In this document: positions 9,715-20,815 of the stretch, one piece after another
How the letters are laid out: every line of letters begins with the position of its first letter
Numbering within the stretch: the stretch's first letter is position 1
Assembly: GCA_036023115.1 (NCBI GenBank)
Contig: JAYKKT010000037.1
Coordinates: 620,001-684,000, forward strand
From: Brasenia schreberi
Taxonomy: Eukaryota; Streptophyta; Magnoliopsida; Nymphaeales; Cabombaceae
Direction: 5' to 3'
DNA length: 64,000 nucleotides
The notes under the pieces: model-generated
What the model was told of the DNA's origin: nothing
Databases searched by the model: none
Seen by the model: the letters and a program-made list of their open reading frames with translations, nothing else
Made by a program: the position numbers and the translations under genes

Positions 9715-9737
9715 TTGTTTTCTTTGCTTTTACTTAG
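9715..9737 (+). promoter_or_regulatory. Splice-acceptor-like site before gag (internal 2)
   Basis: A T-rich tract ending in TTACTTAG lies 25 bp before the gag ATG. Equivalent sites end at 20790 and 37711, and at 33067 in family B. With the GTAAG sites in the LTR leader it could define an intron in the 5' leader. No transcript data are available. Confidence 0.35.
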
Positions 9738-9762
9738 GAAATTTTGAAAAAGCTTGAAAAGC

Positions 9763-12633
9763 ATGTCAAAATCCAATCCAAGTGAAGTGTCGAGCCAAGG
9801 CTCATGCGCATCAAGTTCTCACTCTAGGAGGATTTTCAAAAACAAAATAAAACTAGATGAAATCGAGGACTTGAGAAGGGAGTTTGAGGCCAAAATCGAT
9901 GCTCTCAGCCAAGAGGCTGAAGTAGGCGATTCATGTTCATCAAACGGTGAACAAAGGCCTAAAAAGAAATCTGAAAAACCTCGCAAGCAAAAAGAGGCCT
10001 CCGTAATGGAAGGCAACCAATACCACGAGTCCTTCACACAAAAGGACCGTAAAGCCCTACAGCAGTTGCTAAAAGGGCAGAATAAAGAGAAAAGAAGCTA
10101 CGCCCTGTCTGATTTCCTTCCTATGGATTACGAAACAGACAGTGACGATGACATACCGAACTTCCATCGGTATGATGGCATGGGAGACCCTAGGTCTCAC
10201 TTGCAGCTTTTCTCACGTCGAGCCCATAAGAAGAAAAAGGACTCGATGAAATGGGTGTATTGGTTCCCTCTATCCCTTAAAGGCACAGCTGCGAAATGGC
10301 TGGCTTCCTACGACTTAAGCCAGTTCGCTACTTTTGAAGAGTTAGCGAACTGCTTCATGCAAAGATTTGCACACAACGTAGAAGTCACGCCAACCCTGAA
10401 TACCTTAAGGGATACAAAGCAAGGCATGAACGAAGACGTACATGCCTTCATTATAAGATGGAGGTCGCTTTTGGGCCAAGTGCGAGAGCCCATATCCGAA
10501 GGATGCGCAGTAATGCTCATCCTGGATAATTTCAAAAGCGAGTTAAAAACCCTTCTCTCGCTCCATGAGATTTCAACTTTCCATAAGTTGATCAAAAAGG
10601 CCTCCCTTTTCGAAACCAACTTATGAAAAGGGACATACGACCACTTATGGAAAGGAAGTGTCATTCCAAAAATCCGTTTGGAAAAGCCCATCGCATATGG
10701 GCTGCCCACGACGGACAAAGGGGCAAAACCCCATAAAATCGCCAATGTCCGGGTGGATCCAGGCATGGCGGGCACTTCCAAAAATTTTGAAAAATTAGAA
10801 AATAAGAGAGAACGCAATTTTCAAAAACCGGTTGAAAAACGGGAGTATACTCCGCTGGGGCAACCTGTGTCGGAGGTCCTAGACCTCTTACTTGCCTAGG
10901 GCATGATCGAACTCCCTGAAATCCCCGAAGTAGTCACATCCAAGGGGGGGTATTTAAACCGATTTTGTAAGTATCATCGGCTCAAAGGCCATGATACCAA
11001 ACGCTGCTTCTCTCTTTTAAATAAAATTGAGAACTTGATAGCAGAAGGCCGGCTCCAGGTCACTGCGGAACTTGAGCCACCTCAAGCTATCTTCAAGGAA
11101 CCCTTTCCCAAACACGCCAGTGGCAGTGGGAAAGGAAAGGAGGTATGTACCCTCACCATTTCCAAGGAACTAGCGCAAAAACCAGAAGCTGGTCGACCTA
11201 CTTGTGCGCCCATCCTTGTACTATACAAGAGCCCCGCCCAAGTCGTCATTCGAGGACCACCAAAAGTGGAAACCCCGGTAAAACCAGTTTTGAAAATCCA
11301 AGGTTCTCCTCAGCTCATCCTTAGAGCCAAGCCTAGCGCGAACCCTAGGCTGGTCGTGGGGGAAGTCACTAGATCCGGGAGGATCTATCAACCCCCGCAC
11401 CTTCAAGGTGCTCAAAAGCTGGTCAGTGTGCCTGGCCCCTCAAAAGCATGTATCCCTAGTGGTCTGCCAAAAGCAGATAAGGACAAAATCATCCTAAATC
11501 CTTATGATTTCGAAAACCACCTTTCAAAGATTCCTATTCACATGTCTATCCTAGAGCTTATAAAAACCTCGCCTAGGCATAGACTTGTATTAGAGAAAAT
11601 TCTAGAAAGGGCCAAGGTTGATTCGAACATAAGTCCGGAATCCTTGTCTGCCCAAGTGGCTTTATTAGGAGCAAAATCGCCCATCACCTTTTCGGAAGAT
11701 GATGTAGATAGACCCTACGAAACCCATAACCAGGCCCTGCATATCGAGGTGGTTCTAAACAACCACTCTCTGGACAGGTGCCTAGTCGATGGTGGAGGAG
11801 GGCTCAACATCCTTCCACTTCATGTGGTGTACAAAATCGGAGTCACCTTGACTTCAGTAAACCCAAGCCCCATCGTTATCACTGGATACGATGGGAATGC
11901 GTCTAGACCTTTAGGATCCATCGAACTCCCAATGGAAATGGGAGGGATCGAACACACGGGGGTGTTCCATGTCTTGGACATCCACCCCCATTATAACCTG
12001 TTGCTGGGAAGGCCCTGGATACACAGTTTGTGCGCTGTGCCATCCACCTTCCACAGGTGTGTTAAGATCCCTTTTAGGGACCAGGTCGTAGTGATCCTAG
12101 GTGAGAGTCACCCACAGCTTCAGGGGATCATAAACTCCCCTTGTTTATCAAGCTCCCATGCCCATGAGGCTAACCTGGGGCAAATCATGGTTGAGCCACC
12201 TCGGCTCGTGTTGAACAACCCTGGGAAGGTTGTATGTGTGAAGGGGCCGCCCAAAGCAGGCCCCCTCCCGACTCTAATCCTCCTAGGAAAACCCAAGTGT
12301 TCCCTATTTCCAAAACCCGTGGACAAAAGGCCATACGAGCCTAATATGGACGATAGCATGTTCCAGGACCACGACTTGTATCCCATCTTTTCAAAAAACA
12401 AAAGGTCATGGAACATGTTATTGAACATGGGCTACACGCCCTACAAGAGTCTAGGGGCACAAAACCAGGGTCTCCTAGAGCCCATCCTTCCTAGGGCCAA
12501 CCCAAGCCGATATGGGATCGGCTATACTCCCCGAATACCGCCGGAGTCACCCCCTGTGACCACCTGGGTCAAGGGTGTCCCGGAGCCTATCTTAGAAGAA
12601 ACCTATGGTTTAGACCTCCTATTCCGAGTCTAA
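9763..12633 (+). pseudogene. gag-protease of element 2
   Basis: Gag forms the particle; the aspartic protease processes the polyprotein. The ATG at 9763 follows a conserved leader. In order: a charged, coiled-coil-like segment (residues ~25-60), the retrotransposon gag domain (~160-280), a zinc knuckle C-X2-H-X4-H-X4-C (10966-11007), a proline/lysine-rich linker, then the protease. The protease Asp lies in LVDGGGG (Asp codon 11788-11790) instead of the usual D-T/S-G, and NLLLGRPWIH marks its C-terminal half. The frame is broken by TGA at 10624-10626 (CGA in internal 4) and TAG at 10897-10899 (CAG elsewhere). It ends at TAA 12631-12633, which is also present in internal 3 and 4 and may be a normal feature of the family. 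Confidence 0.9.
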
Positions 12634-12656
12634 CCCGTAGTGTTATTCCTTTGTAG
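12631..12656 (+). promoter_or_regulatory. gag-pro/pol junction: conserved stop and acceptor-like sequence
   Basis: TAA is followed 20 nt later by a pyrimidine tract ending in TTTGTAG. The same arrangement occurs at 23684-23709 and 40595-40620, and family B keeps TTTTCTTTGTAG ending at 53069. In internal 2 and 3 gag-pro and pol are in the same frame, separated only by this stop. Ogre-type Tat elements are known to splice out an intron between protease and RT, so splicing or stop read-through are the obvious candidates. Confidence 0.45.
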
Positions 12657-15600
12657 GTATGACGGAAGATCCCTTTTTCTAAAAATACCAAAAACATTTG
12701 AAAAACTTAAAATCAAAAAAATTGAAAAACAAGAAAAACCAAAAACAATGGAAAAACAAAAACTCGAAAAAAGAGTGCTTTGTATAGTTCCCAAAGTTCT
12801 TGTTTTACAAAAGCCAAAAAAAATCGAAAATTTGGAAAATACCAAAAAGATTTTGTACATAGCTGCTCCTGGTAAGACTTTGGCAAAAGAAAAGGATTTC
12901 GAAAGAAACGTCGTCTGCATAGCCAGACCAAAAATTTCGAAATCACTTGAAAATCCAAGTACAAAACCAGGTTATTTTGAAAACCACGCATCAAGTTCCC
13001 TCGGGTCTATAGCCCACGAGAATGATCAAAGCCCAGAAGTGGATCCCCTTGAGGAAGATCCTACTTCTGAGCTCCCCGAATTTCATAGAATTCTCGATTT
13101 TGAAAGACCTTCCCAAGCAGTACGAGGAGATTTCATAGAGGTGAACCTAGGGGATGATTCCAATCCCAAAACCATCAAAATAGGCGCATGCTTGCATGAA
13201 ACTGAAAAGTTAGCATTCATTGCATTTCTACAAACCTATTTAGATGTGTTTGCATGGACGTATGAAGACATGCCGGGCATAGATCCCAGCATTGTTGAGC
13301 ATCGTCTTCCCTTAGATGCAGGTGTAAAACCCATAAAGTAGAAGCTTAGGAAAATACACCCGAATGTACACACGCAAGTCAAAGAGGGTTTAGAAGATCT
13401 GCTAAAAGCCGGATTTATAAAACCCATTGCGTATTCTGATTGGTTATCAAATATCGTTGTAGTTCGAAAAACCAATGGGAAAATTCGAATATGCATCGAT
13501 TTCAGAAACCTGAATAAAGCCACTCCAAAGGATAATTATCCTTTACCAAACATAGATTTGATAGTCGATAGTACTGCAAATCATGAAATGTTTTCATTCA
13601 TGGATGGCTATTCAGGCTATAATCAAATCAAACTAAGTCCACGAGATCAGGGTAAGACCACCTTCACAACCCCATGGGGCACGTACTGCTATACAGTCAT
13701 GCCCTTTGGTTTGAAAAATGCCGGCGCAACATACCAACGAGCCATGAACACGATCTTCCATGATCAAATTCATGAGCTTGTAGAAGTGTATGTAGATGAT
13801 CTCTTGGCGAAATCCAAAACCCGATGCACCCATATCGAATGTTTACAAAAGATTTTCGAAAGGCTTAGGCTTTACAAAGTAAAGCTAAACCCTCAAAAAT
13901 GTGTGTTCGGGGTAGAATCAGGGAAGCTTCTAGGCTTTATGGTGAGCCAAAGGGGAATAGAAGTCGACCCCTCTAAGTGTCGAGCCATCATAGACATGGC
14001 TCCACCCTCCAATCTCACCGAAATTATCAAGCCATGGAGAAGACGTGCTTGGCCCTAGTCTGGGCCTGCCAGAAGTTCAGACACTATTTCCTAGATCATG
14101 AGATCTGGATAGTGTCCAAGCTTGATCCAATCAAGCACTTGTTCGAAAAACCCATTCTCACGGGTAGATTGGGCAAATGGCAACTCCTTCTAATGGAGTA
14201 TGACCTAAAATACCATCACCAGATCTCCATTAAGGGGCAAGCCCTAGCAGATTACGTGGTTGAATTCCCCTTAGAGGACTCATATTGCAAAACCATTTTC
14301 AAAACCACATTTTGGCAAATTCTTTCGAAAACCAAGTGTGGAAGATGCACTTCGATGGGGCACGAAACCAATGAGGGGCTGGTGCCGGGATCATCCTAAT
14401 CTCCCCTGAAAAGGGCGAGATTCCCATAGCAGTCCGCTTAGATTTCGAATGTTCCAACAACGTAGCTGAGTATGAAGCTCTCATACAAGGCTTAAGGATT
14501 TCGAAAACTCTAGGGGCATCATGCATCGAGGTCTTTGGAGATTCGCTCCTTGTCATAAACCAAGTTTTAAAAATTTGGCAAGTACGTAATGAGAAACTAC
14601 TTCCATATCACGAGTTGGCCACTCGATTGGTCCAAACCTTCCAGTCGTGCAAGCTCACACACGTAGGAAGAGAGGACAATGGCATCGCCGATGCCCTCTC
14701 CTCCTTGGGTTCAGCCCTGAAGGTCGATCCCATTTCAGGGACCAGATCTTTGGAAATATGGCATGCGCCCCATCCATCCACACACGACTTGGATATTTGC
14801 CAAAACAACCCAGAGTCTATTGAAAAACCCTGGTTCTATGACATAAAACAATTTTTAGAAAATGGGGGATTTACCGAGGATGCCACATCCAAAGATAAGG
14901 CATTCATTCTTAAGATTTCGACCCGATACACCATTCTGGGTGGGGTCTTATACAGAAAGAGTTTTACCGGCATTCTGCTTAGGTGTATCGACCTAGAGGA
15001 GGCTAGGATGGTAATGCATGAGTTCCACGATGGAGAATGTGGAGGTCATGTTAATGCCAACATGATGGCAATGAAAATACTTAGAGGGGGTTATTTTTGG
15101 TCCACCCTGAAAAAGGATTGTCACGATCATGTTAGGAAGTGTCATCCGTGTCAAGTGCATGGGCACACCATTCATATCCCTTCATCTGCATTGCATTCCG
15201 TGGTCAGCCCCTGGCCATTTACCATGTGGGCATTTGACATTGTAGGCCCAATATTTCCAAAGGCCTCGAATGGGCATCGTTTTATTTTAGCAGCCACGGA
15301 GTATTTCTCCAAGTGGGTGGAAGCCATTTCCCTAACAAATGTAATGGGGCAACATGTGGTGGCTTTCATCCGGAGGAATATCTTGGCTCGATTTGGGGTT
15401 CCACGAGACCTTGTGTCTGATAATGGTACCCCATTCAAGAATGAGCGGATGGTTAAGTTGTGCAACACGTATGGCATAACTCACCACTTCTCCTCGCCCT
15501 ACTACCCTCAAGGCAACGGCCAAGCCGAAGCCACAAACAAGACTCTCATTAGTATTATTGAGAAAACCTTAGAGAAGGGTAGGACGTGGCACGAGAAGCT

Positions 15601-16078
15601 GGATGAAGCCTTATGGGCTTATAGGACTTCCAACCGGACTCCCACGAATGCCACACCATTCGAGTTGGTCTATGGCACAAACGCCATTCTTCCCATTCAT
15701 ACTCAACTGCATGCATTTCATACATCCATAGCACTCGACCTCCCCCTAGAGACGCTTCAGCATGCTAGGATGGCCGAACTAGATTTGCTAGATGAGAGGC
15801 GACTCCTTGCCATGGATCATGCTCGCGCATACCGGCAAAGGATAGCCCGACATTATAGCAAACACATGAGACCTCGCCACTTTGAAGTGGGAGATCTGGT
15901 CTTAAAAACCATCCACCATCGTGGCCCACACCCCCTAGGCAAGTGGCGCCCCAACTGGGATGGACCCTATGTTGTACGAGCAACCACTACGAACAATTCG
16001 TATTGGTTGATCGATGTAGAAGGTAGGAATTTAGCAGATCCTATCAATATTCAATACTTAAAGAAGTATCATGTGTAG
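12634..16078 (+). pseudogene. pol of element 2 (RT, RNase H, archaeal-type RNase H, integrase), broken
   Basis: Pol copies the RNA into DNA and integrates it. After a lysine-rich linker the RT begins near 13250; its catalytic YVDD is encoded at 13789-13800. TAG at 13339-13341 replaces CAG and is shared with internal 3. Compared with internal 3, about 322 bp covering the end of RT and the start of RNase H are missing at 14019/14020, and 34 bp are missing near 14286. Both deletions shift the frame and both ends show short microhomology. The second RNase H (from about 14340) and the integrase are otherwise present. From 14615 the frame is open for 487 codons to TAG at 16076-16078, with HHCC and D,D35E intact. 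This copy cannot make a working polyprotein. Confidence 0.92.
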
Positions 16079-17252
16079 GATCTGGATTAAATTCCAGTTT
16101 TTCGAAAATTTTATGGGGAAAGCTACCCTGAGACATGTGAATAAGGTGCAAAGGCGAACTCGTGTGACCCTAAGTGAGAGAATTCACACTTGTGAAAGAG
16201 TGGAGTTTTCAAAATCATGGTTACATTTCAAAATCCTTCATCTTATAAAGAAAGGCCTAGTTCAACATAGCAAGATACTTGCAAGTAGTACGTGCTATTT
16301 CTAAATAGGCTGATCTGGAATGGATCGAGTGTAGGCTTGGGATAAGTCCTCCCCTCTTCTCTTCTCCTTCCAAAAGGAAAACAAAGGCCCAAATCAAAAG
16401 GGAATTTCCCATTTAAAATCTCTTTCCAAAAGAAAGAAACCAGACTTCAAAAAGAGAAGTCGATTCTCTTATGAAAAGGAGGGATTAAAGAAAAAATACT
16501 CCCAAAGGGAGACCCTCTATGAAAAAAGAAAAAAAAGAGGCCAAAAAGCTCAAAAAGAGCAGTTTTCCGCCTTCTATGCCTCAAACCACGGGACGCTTCA
16601 AAAGGGACCGTGGTATCTCTTTCCCATCCCTAGCTTATCCCAAGCTAAAGCATGGTTCATTTCGAGGAATCCTAAAGTAAAAATAGGATTTACTTACTTG
16701 AATTTCATCTTGTTTGAGAATTCGACGTTTCGAGTAAGGCGTAGGAATTTAAAATGAAGCTTGTTTTCTTATAAAACCTCCGCTAGATAAGCGAGTGTTA
16801 GGACTCAAACAAGGGCAAGCACGAAGAGCTCGAGATCCTTAGGATCGAGGCTCAAGACAGTTGTCCCTTTTGTAAATAGCTTTTGTAAATAAGTTTTGAA
16901 AAGTCGAACATTGAACAGCATAGGATTTGCTCACTTGGAGCAATAGACCTTGTAAGTCTCTAGAGTTCGACCACATCTGGTCTCTAGGAGGTCGCCACTC
17001 TTGGCACCACACCCATGTCATTTGCATTCCACGCATGGTACTTGCATGAACATGATCCCATTTAGGACCAGATTCCATAAGTACAACCCTTTGGCGTGAT
17101 ATCTCCTCCTACCAGAGTTTGTAAATTGAGATTTTGCTAAAAATGGGACGATCCCATATTCTTCGTGGGTAGATCTAGGGAGATATTAAAAGGGGTGTTT
17201 GTCATCTTTGCCCTTATCCAAATCGATTTGGACAAGGCCAAAGAGGGGCATT
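16079..17252 (+). other. 3' non-coding spacer of element 2
   Basis: Nearly identical to the spacer of element 1, including the long-range inverted repeat, the ACCACGG/CCGTGGT hairpin and the palindrome before the polypurine tract. No gene seen. Confidence 0.8.
17240..17248 (+). promoter_or_regulatory. Polypurine tract of element 2
   Basis: aaagagggg, 4 bp before LTR3, as in the sister copies. Confidence 0.75.
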
Positions 17253-18485
17253 TGTAAACACCCCGAAATCCCACGAATTCCTTAAAACAAACCTGGTTTT
17301 GTACAAGCAGCCCCAAAGGGCCATTTTGAGTCTGGAAACCCAGGAGCCTTCCAGACAACCCTGTACATACGTTTTAAACTCTATATTTCAAAAACATACA
17401 TTATAGCTTTTAAAATCTTTTTAAAAACATGTTTTGAAACCCCGAAGTGGCTTGGCCTGATCAAGACAGGACCAAGAGAGCTAAGAAGAGCCCGGAACCG
17501 GAGCACACGACGAGCCCGGCACAGCAACTCTTGTATCTGATTCACACCCCAGGATCTCGAACGTCCAAGACCCTGTTCTTATCAAAATAACATTTGAAGT
17601 CATCTCCGGAAGGTAGAAACGGAGGCGGACGACTATGTTTGCGAAGACCCAACACAGACGGAGTACTGATGCTGTCAGGCCCCGCACGAATCGTCCGTTT
17701 CGAACCCAGCTCGAAGGAGTCAGAGTTCAGTTTGGATTGGATCTGGACCATATATATCCAGATTCCAATCCAAACCCATATGTGGACTTGGACTTGGATT
17801 TGGATCCAGAGATCCAATCCAATATCCATATCCATGGCCCATATCACCTTCTCATAAATGGAGGTGGGGCCCACTTGAAATTCACGTGGGATATTGGGCA
17901 TGAGAGAGAGTGGGGATGAAAAATATCAAGAGTGTTGTATTAAGCTTGACTTGTGTGTCAAGTTTGGGTTTAATCATGTGGGTTAGCCTAATTGAGTGGG
18001 TTTAAGCTTGTAATTAGCTAAAACCTAACCTAGGGCTGCACCAACATGAGGTGGTCAAGGTCTATGGGCCATGCTAAGGGAGCTCCTTCACCCAAACCTA
18101 ACCCAAAATGCCTAATCCTAGCCTAAACCCCTAATCCACCCCTAATCTGGACCAAATCACCTAACCCACTTCCCTAATCCCGGCCTAATCCCAATCTAAT
18201 CACCTAACCCACTTCCCTAATCCTTCCCTAAACCTAGATTAATTTCCCTAATCCTAGCCTAAACCTAGCCTAATCACCTAACCTAGCTCACTAAACCTCA
18301 CCCTAAAACCCAACCACCTAACCTAGCCCTAAACCCCTAAACCACTCCTAGCCCACAATCTACCCAAACCCCTAGTTTTAAAATATCTGGCCCAACCCTT
18401 TCCAGCCCACCTTATCTACATACCACCCTACCTAAACCACCTAACCACTACCCCAAGCCCAGCCCTAACTGACCTACCCATCCCC

Positions 18486-18493
18486 TATTTAAA
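18486..18493 (+). promoter_or_regulatory. TATA box of LTR3
   Basis: TATTTAAA, then GGGGGCGGGTT about 12 bp downstream, as in LTR1. Confidence 0.6.
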
Positions 18494-19649
18494 CCCCTCT
18501 CCTTTGGGGGCGGGTTTTGCAAGTAGAAGGCCCTCACCTCAGCCCAACCGGCTCCACTCTCCACCTGCCCGCCTGCTCCACTCTCCACCTGCTCCACTCT
18601 CCAACTGCTCCACCAGCTCTACCTGCACCGCCACCTTCCCTCTTCCATCCACCACCATTCCCCAGCCGGACGCCACCACCTTCACCCAATCGAACCAGCC
18701 GAGCTCCCATCCACACCCGGCTTCTCCTCGCCTTCCACCGCCTCTCCCCATTCGGTAAGTACCCTGCACCTTACCTAGCTTCTTCTCTACTCCCTCTCCA
18801 CTCCCAGCCACCCACTATACCATCACCTTACCTACCCAATAGCCCCTCGCCGCCACCACTCCCACTCGGCCAAACCTTAGCCGCCCCAACCGTTTGCCCC
18901 TACCTAACTCACCTCAACTATACCCGGCCACCCTATTAGATTTCCTAAGACTTGCCCATGACACTCCCTTAAACCTACTATTCTCACTATCACCTAGCCC
19001 CATCCCCTAACTAGCTACCTTCCCATACTCCAGCCTTAGTCACCCTAGCAGCCCGCCACCACCACATCTTCCTAGTCGGCCACTCCAACCGACTATTCCC
19101 TCATTCGGCCAGTCATCACCCTTCCCCTAGGTGTCCCATTCGGCCTTCCCACAAACTCCCCTTTAGGTCCACTTTCCCTAAACACTCGACTCCCCTAGTG
19201 ACCCTAAGCACTCACTTGGTCCAGCCCCTTTAACCCCCCCACCTCGAGGCGACATCCACTTGCAACCGACCACCTTTGAGGCGCCTATCCCGCGCCGCAC
19301 TTGCAGCCGGACAGCACCTTTGGTCACCTATCCTCGCGGAGCTCCCGTTTGCAGCCCAAGGCGAAGGTCAAGCCCACGCTCAAGCAAGACCTCTACGGAC
19401 CAGCTACTCGTAAGTGCCTAAACTCGGTCTTTAGTTGTATACTTGCTTGAGATTCAATTTGATACGGGGTTGTAATAACGGAGCATAGTCTCCCCCCCGC
19501 TTGTAATAACGTGGCTTTGCACAACCACACACGTGCACTCTCTTAGTCGTGCACGATTTTGAACACACACGGGCCTAATCAACCCCTAATACATAAGTGT
19601 ACATATATACTTTCATTTTCGAAGGGTTTTGTTTAAGTTGGGTGCGTTG

Positions 19650-20058
19650 TCTTTCAATTCAAGCACTCTCACACACATTGAGCTTTCGCTCTTATTTGAA
19701 AGACCCAAGTAAGGGCCGACCTATACTATTTGGGTTTCATTTCATGTCGTGTGAGTAAGTCTTTCAATTCAAGCACTCTCACACACATTGAGCCTTCGCT
19801 CTTATTCCCAAGACCTTAGTAAAGGCCTTATTGCAGTTATATTTGGGTTTCATTTATGTCGTGTGTGTAGTACTTCAATTCAAGCACTTTCACACACATT
19901 GAGCCTTCGCTCTTACTCCCCAAGACCTTAGTCAAGGCCATACTGCAATTTATATTTGGGTTTAATTTCATGTCGTGTGTGTAAGTCTTTCAATTCAAGC
20001 ACGCACCCACATTGAGCCTTCGCTCTTATTTGCAAGACCCAAGTAAGGGCTCATATAC
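19650..20058 (+). repeat. U5 tandem repeat, 4 units of ~110 bp (LTR3)
   Basis: Four units in the same order as LTR1 and LTR4. Confidence 0.9.
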
Positions 20059-20465
20059 ATAATCTATATACATATCTCCCTTCGGTTATTTCCCTTCGGT
20101 TATTTCCCTTCAGTTATTTCCCTTCGGTTATTTCCCTTCTGTTATTTCCCTTCAGTATTGTCTTTACATTTCGGGTTTTCCCTTTGGAGTAGCGTGAGTT
20201 TGCATTGCATCTACGCCATACCACGAGGTAGGACGCATATTGCATCGAAGCAAGCCCCGCTCGAATTCGCCCATGTAGTGGAGTGTTCATAACACACAAA
20301 CTAGGTGGCCCGAAAAGGGATAAAAGAAAAGACTTAGGCACGTGCAAATCCACGTGATCTAAAATATGCAATCGCATCTTAAAAACCCGAAATAGACACC
20401 TCGAACCGTTTCGTAGACTTTCTCTCCAAAAAAACTCGATTTTTTGCAAAGCGTACAGACTGACC

Positions 20466-20584
20466 CTTGCGCATCGGTGGAAGAAGGTCTGCGACGACAA
20501 GAGCTTACTTGCTCACAGTCGCCACGTTTAGAAGTCAGTGTTAAAAATATCTTCGCTAGCTTAAGTAAGCTAGCTGGCATGCCC
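20466..20584 (+). other. U5 hairpin pair and PBS-like decamer (LTR3)
   Basis: Stem-loop 1 (20466-20483) has one arm mutated (GGAAG for GCAAG). Stem-loop 2 (20555-20574) is perfect. The decamer is TGGCATGCCC, one base from the PBS start. Confidence 0.55.
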
Positions 20585-20677
20585 TGTTTGCATACATAGG
20601 CCTTAGACACACAAGAGGATCCGCTCCAAGCCCTGAAAGAGGCGAAGAGGCGGGGATTTTTGTGCGTCTACAAAGAT

Positions 20678-20695
20678 TGGCACGCCCGGTGGGAC
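20678..20695 (+). promoter_or_regulatory. Primer-binding site of element 3
   Basis: Same 18 bases as at 9626-9643, 5 bp after the end of LTR3. Confidence 0.8.
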
Positions 20696-20815
20696 GTGAG
20701 CCTTTTCAAAAATCGAGTTTGCTTGTAGAAGTCTTGCGAAAATTTTGTAAAAAGGTGTCGTTTTAACTTGTTTTCTTTGCTTGTACTTAGGACATTTTGA
20801 AAAAGCTTGAAAAGC

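Larger units (their letters stand above)
6337..20672 (+). mobile_element. Element 2: LTR2 - internal 2 - LTR3 (chimeric family-A copy)
   Basis: It has the full order 5' LTR, PBS, gag-pro, pol, spacer, polypurine tract and 3' LTR. The two LTRs are clearly unlike each other. LTR2 differs from LTR1, LTR3 and LTR4 in its first 60 bp, in the leader after the TATA box and near its end, whereas LTR3 matches LTR1 and LTR4. A single insertion would start with two identical LTRs, so this is probably a recombinant. LTR3 also serves as the 5' LTR of element 3. Pol carries two deletions and several stops. Confidence 0.85.
17253..20672 (+). repeat. LTR3 (shared by elements 2 and 3)
   Basis: 3420 bp, TGTAAACACC to GCGTCTACA. 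It is preceded by the spacer and polypurine tract of internal 2 and followed by the PBS of internal 3, so it is both a 3' and a 5' LTR. It closely matches LTR1 and LTR4. Splice-donor-like site near 18755; 14-bp repeat with six units at about 20076-20158. Confidence 0.93.
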
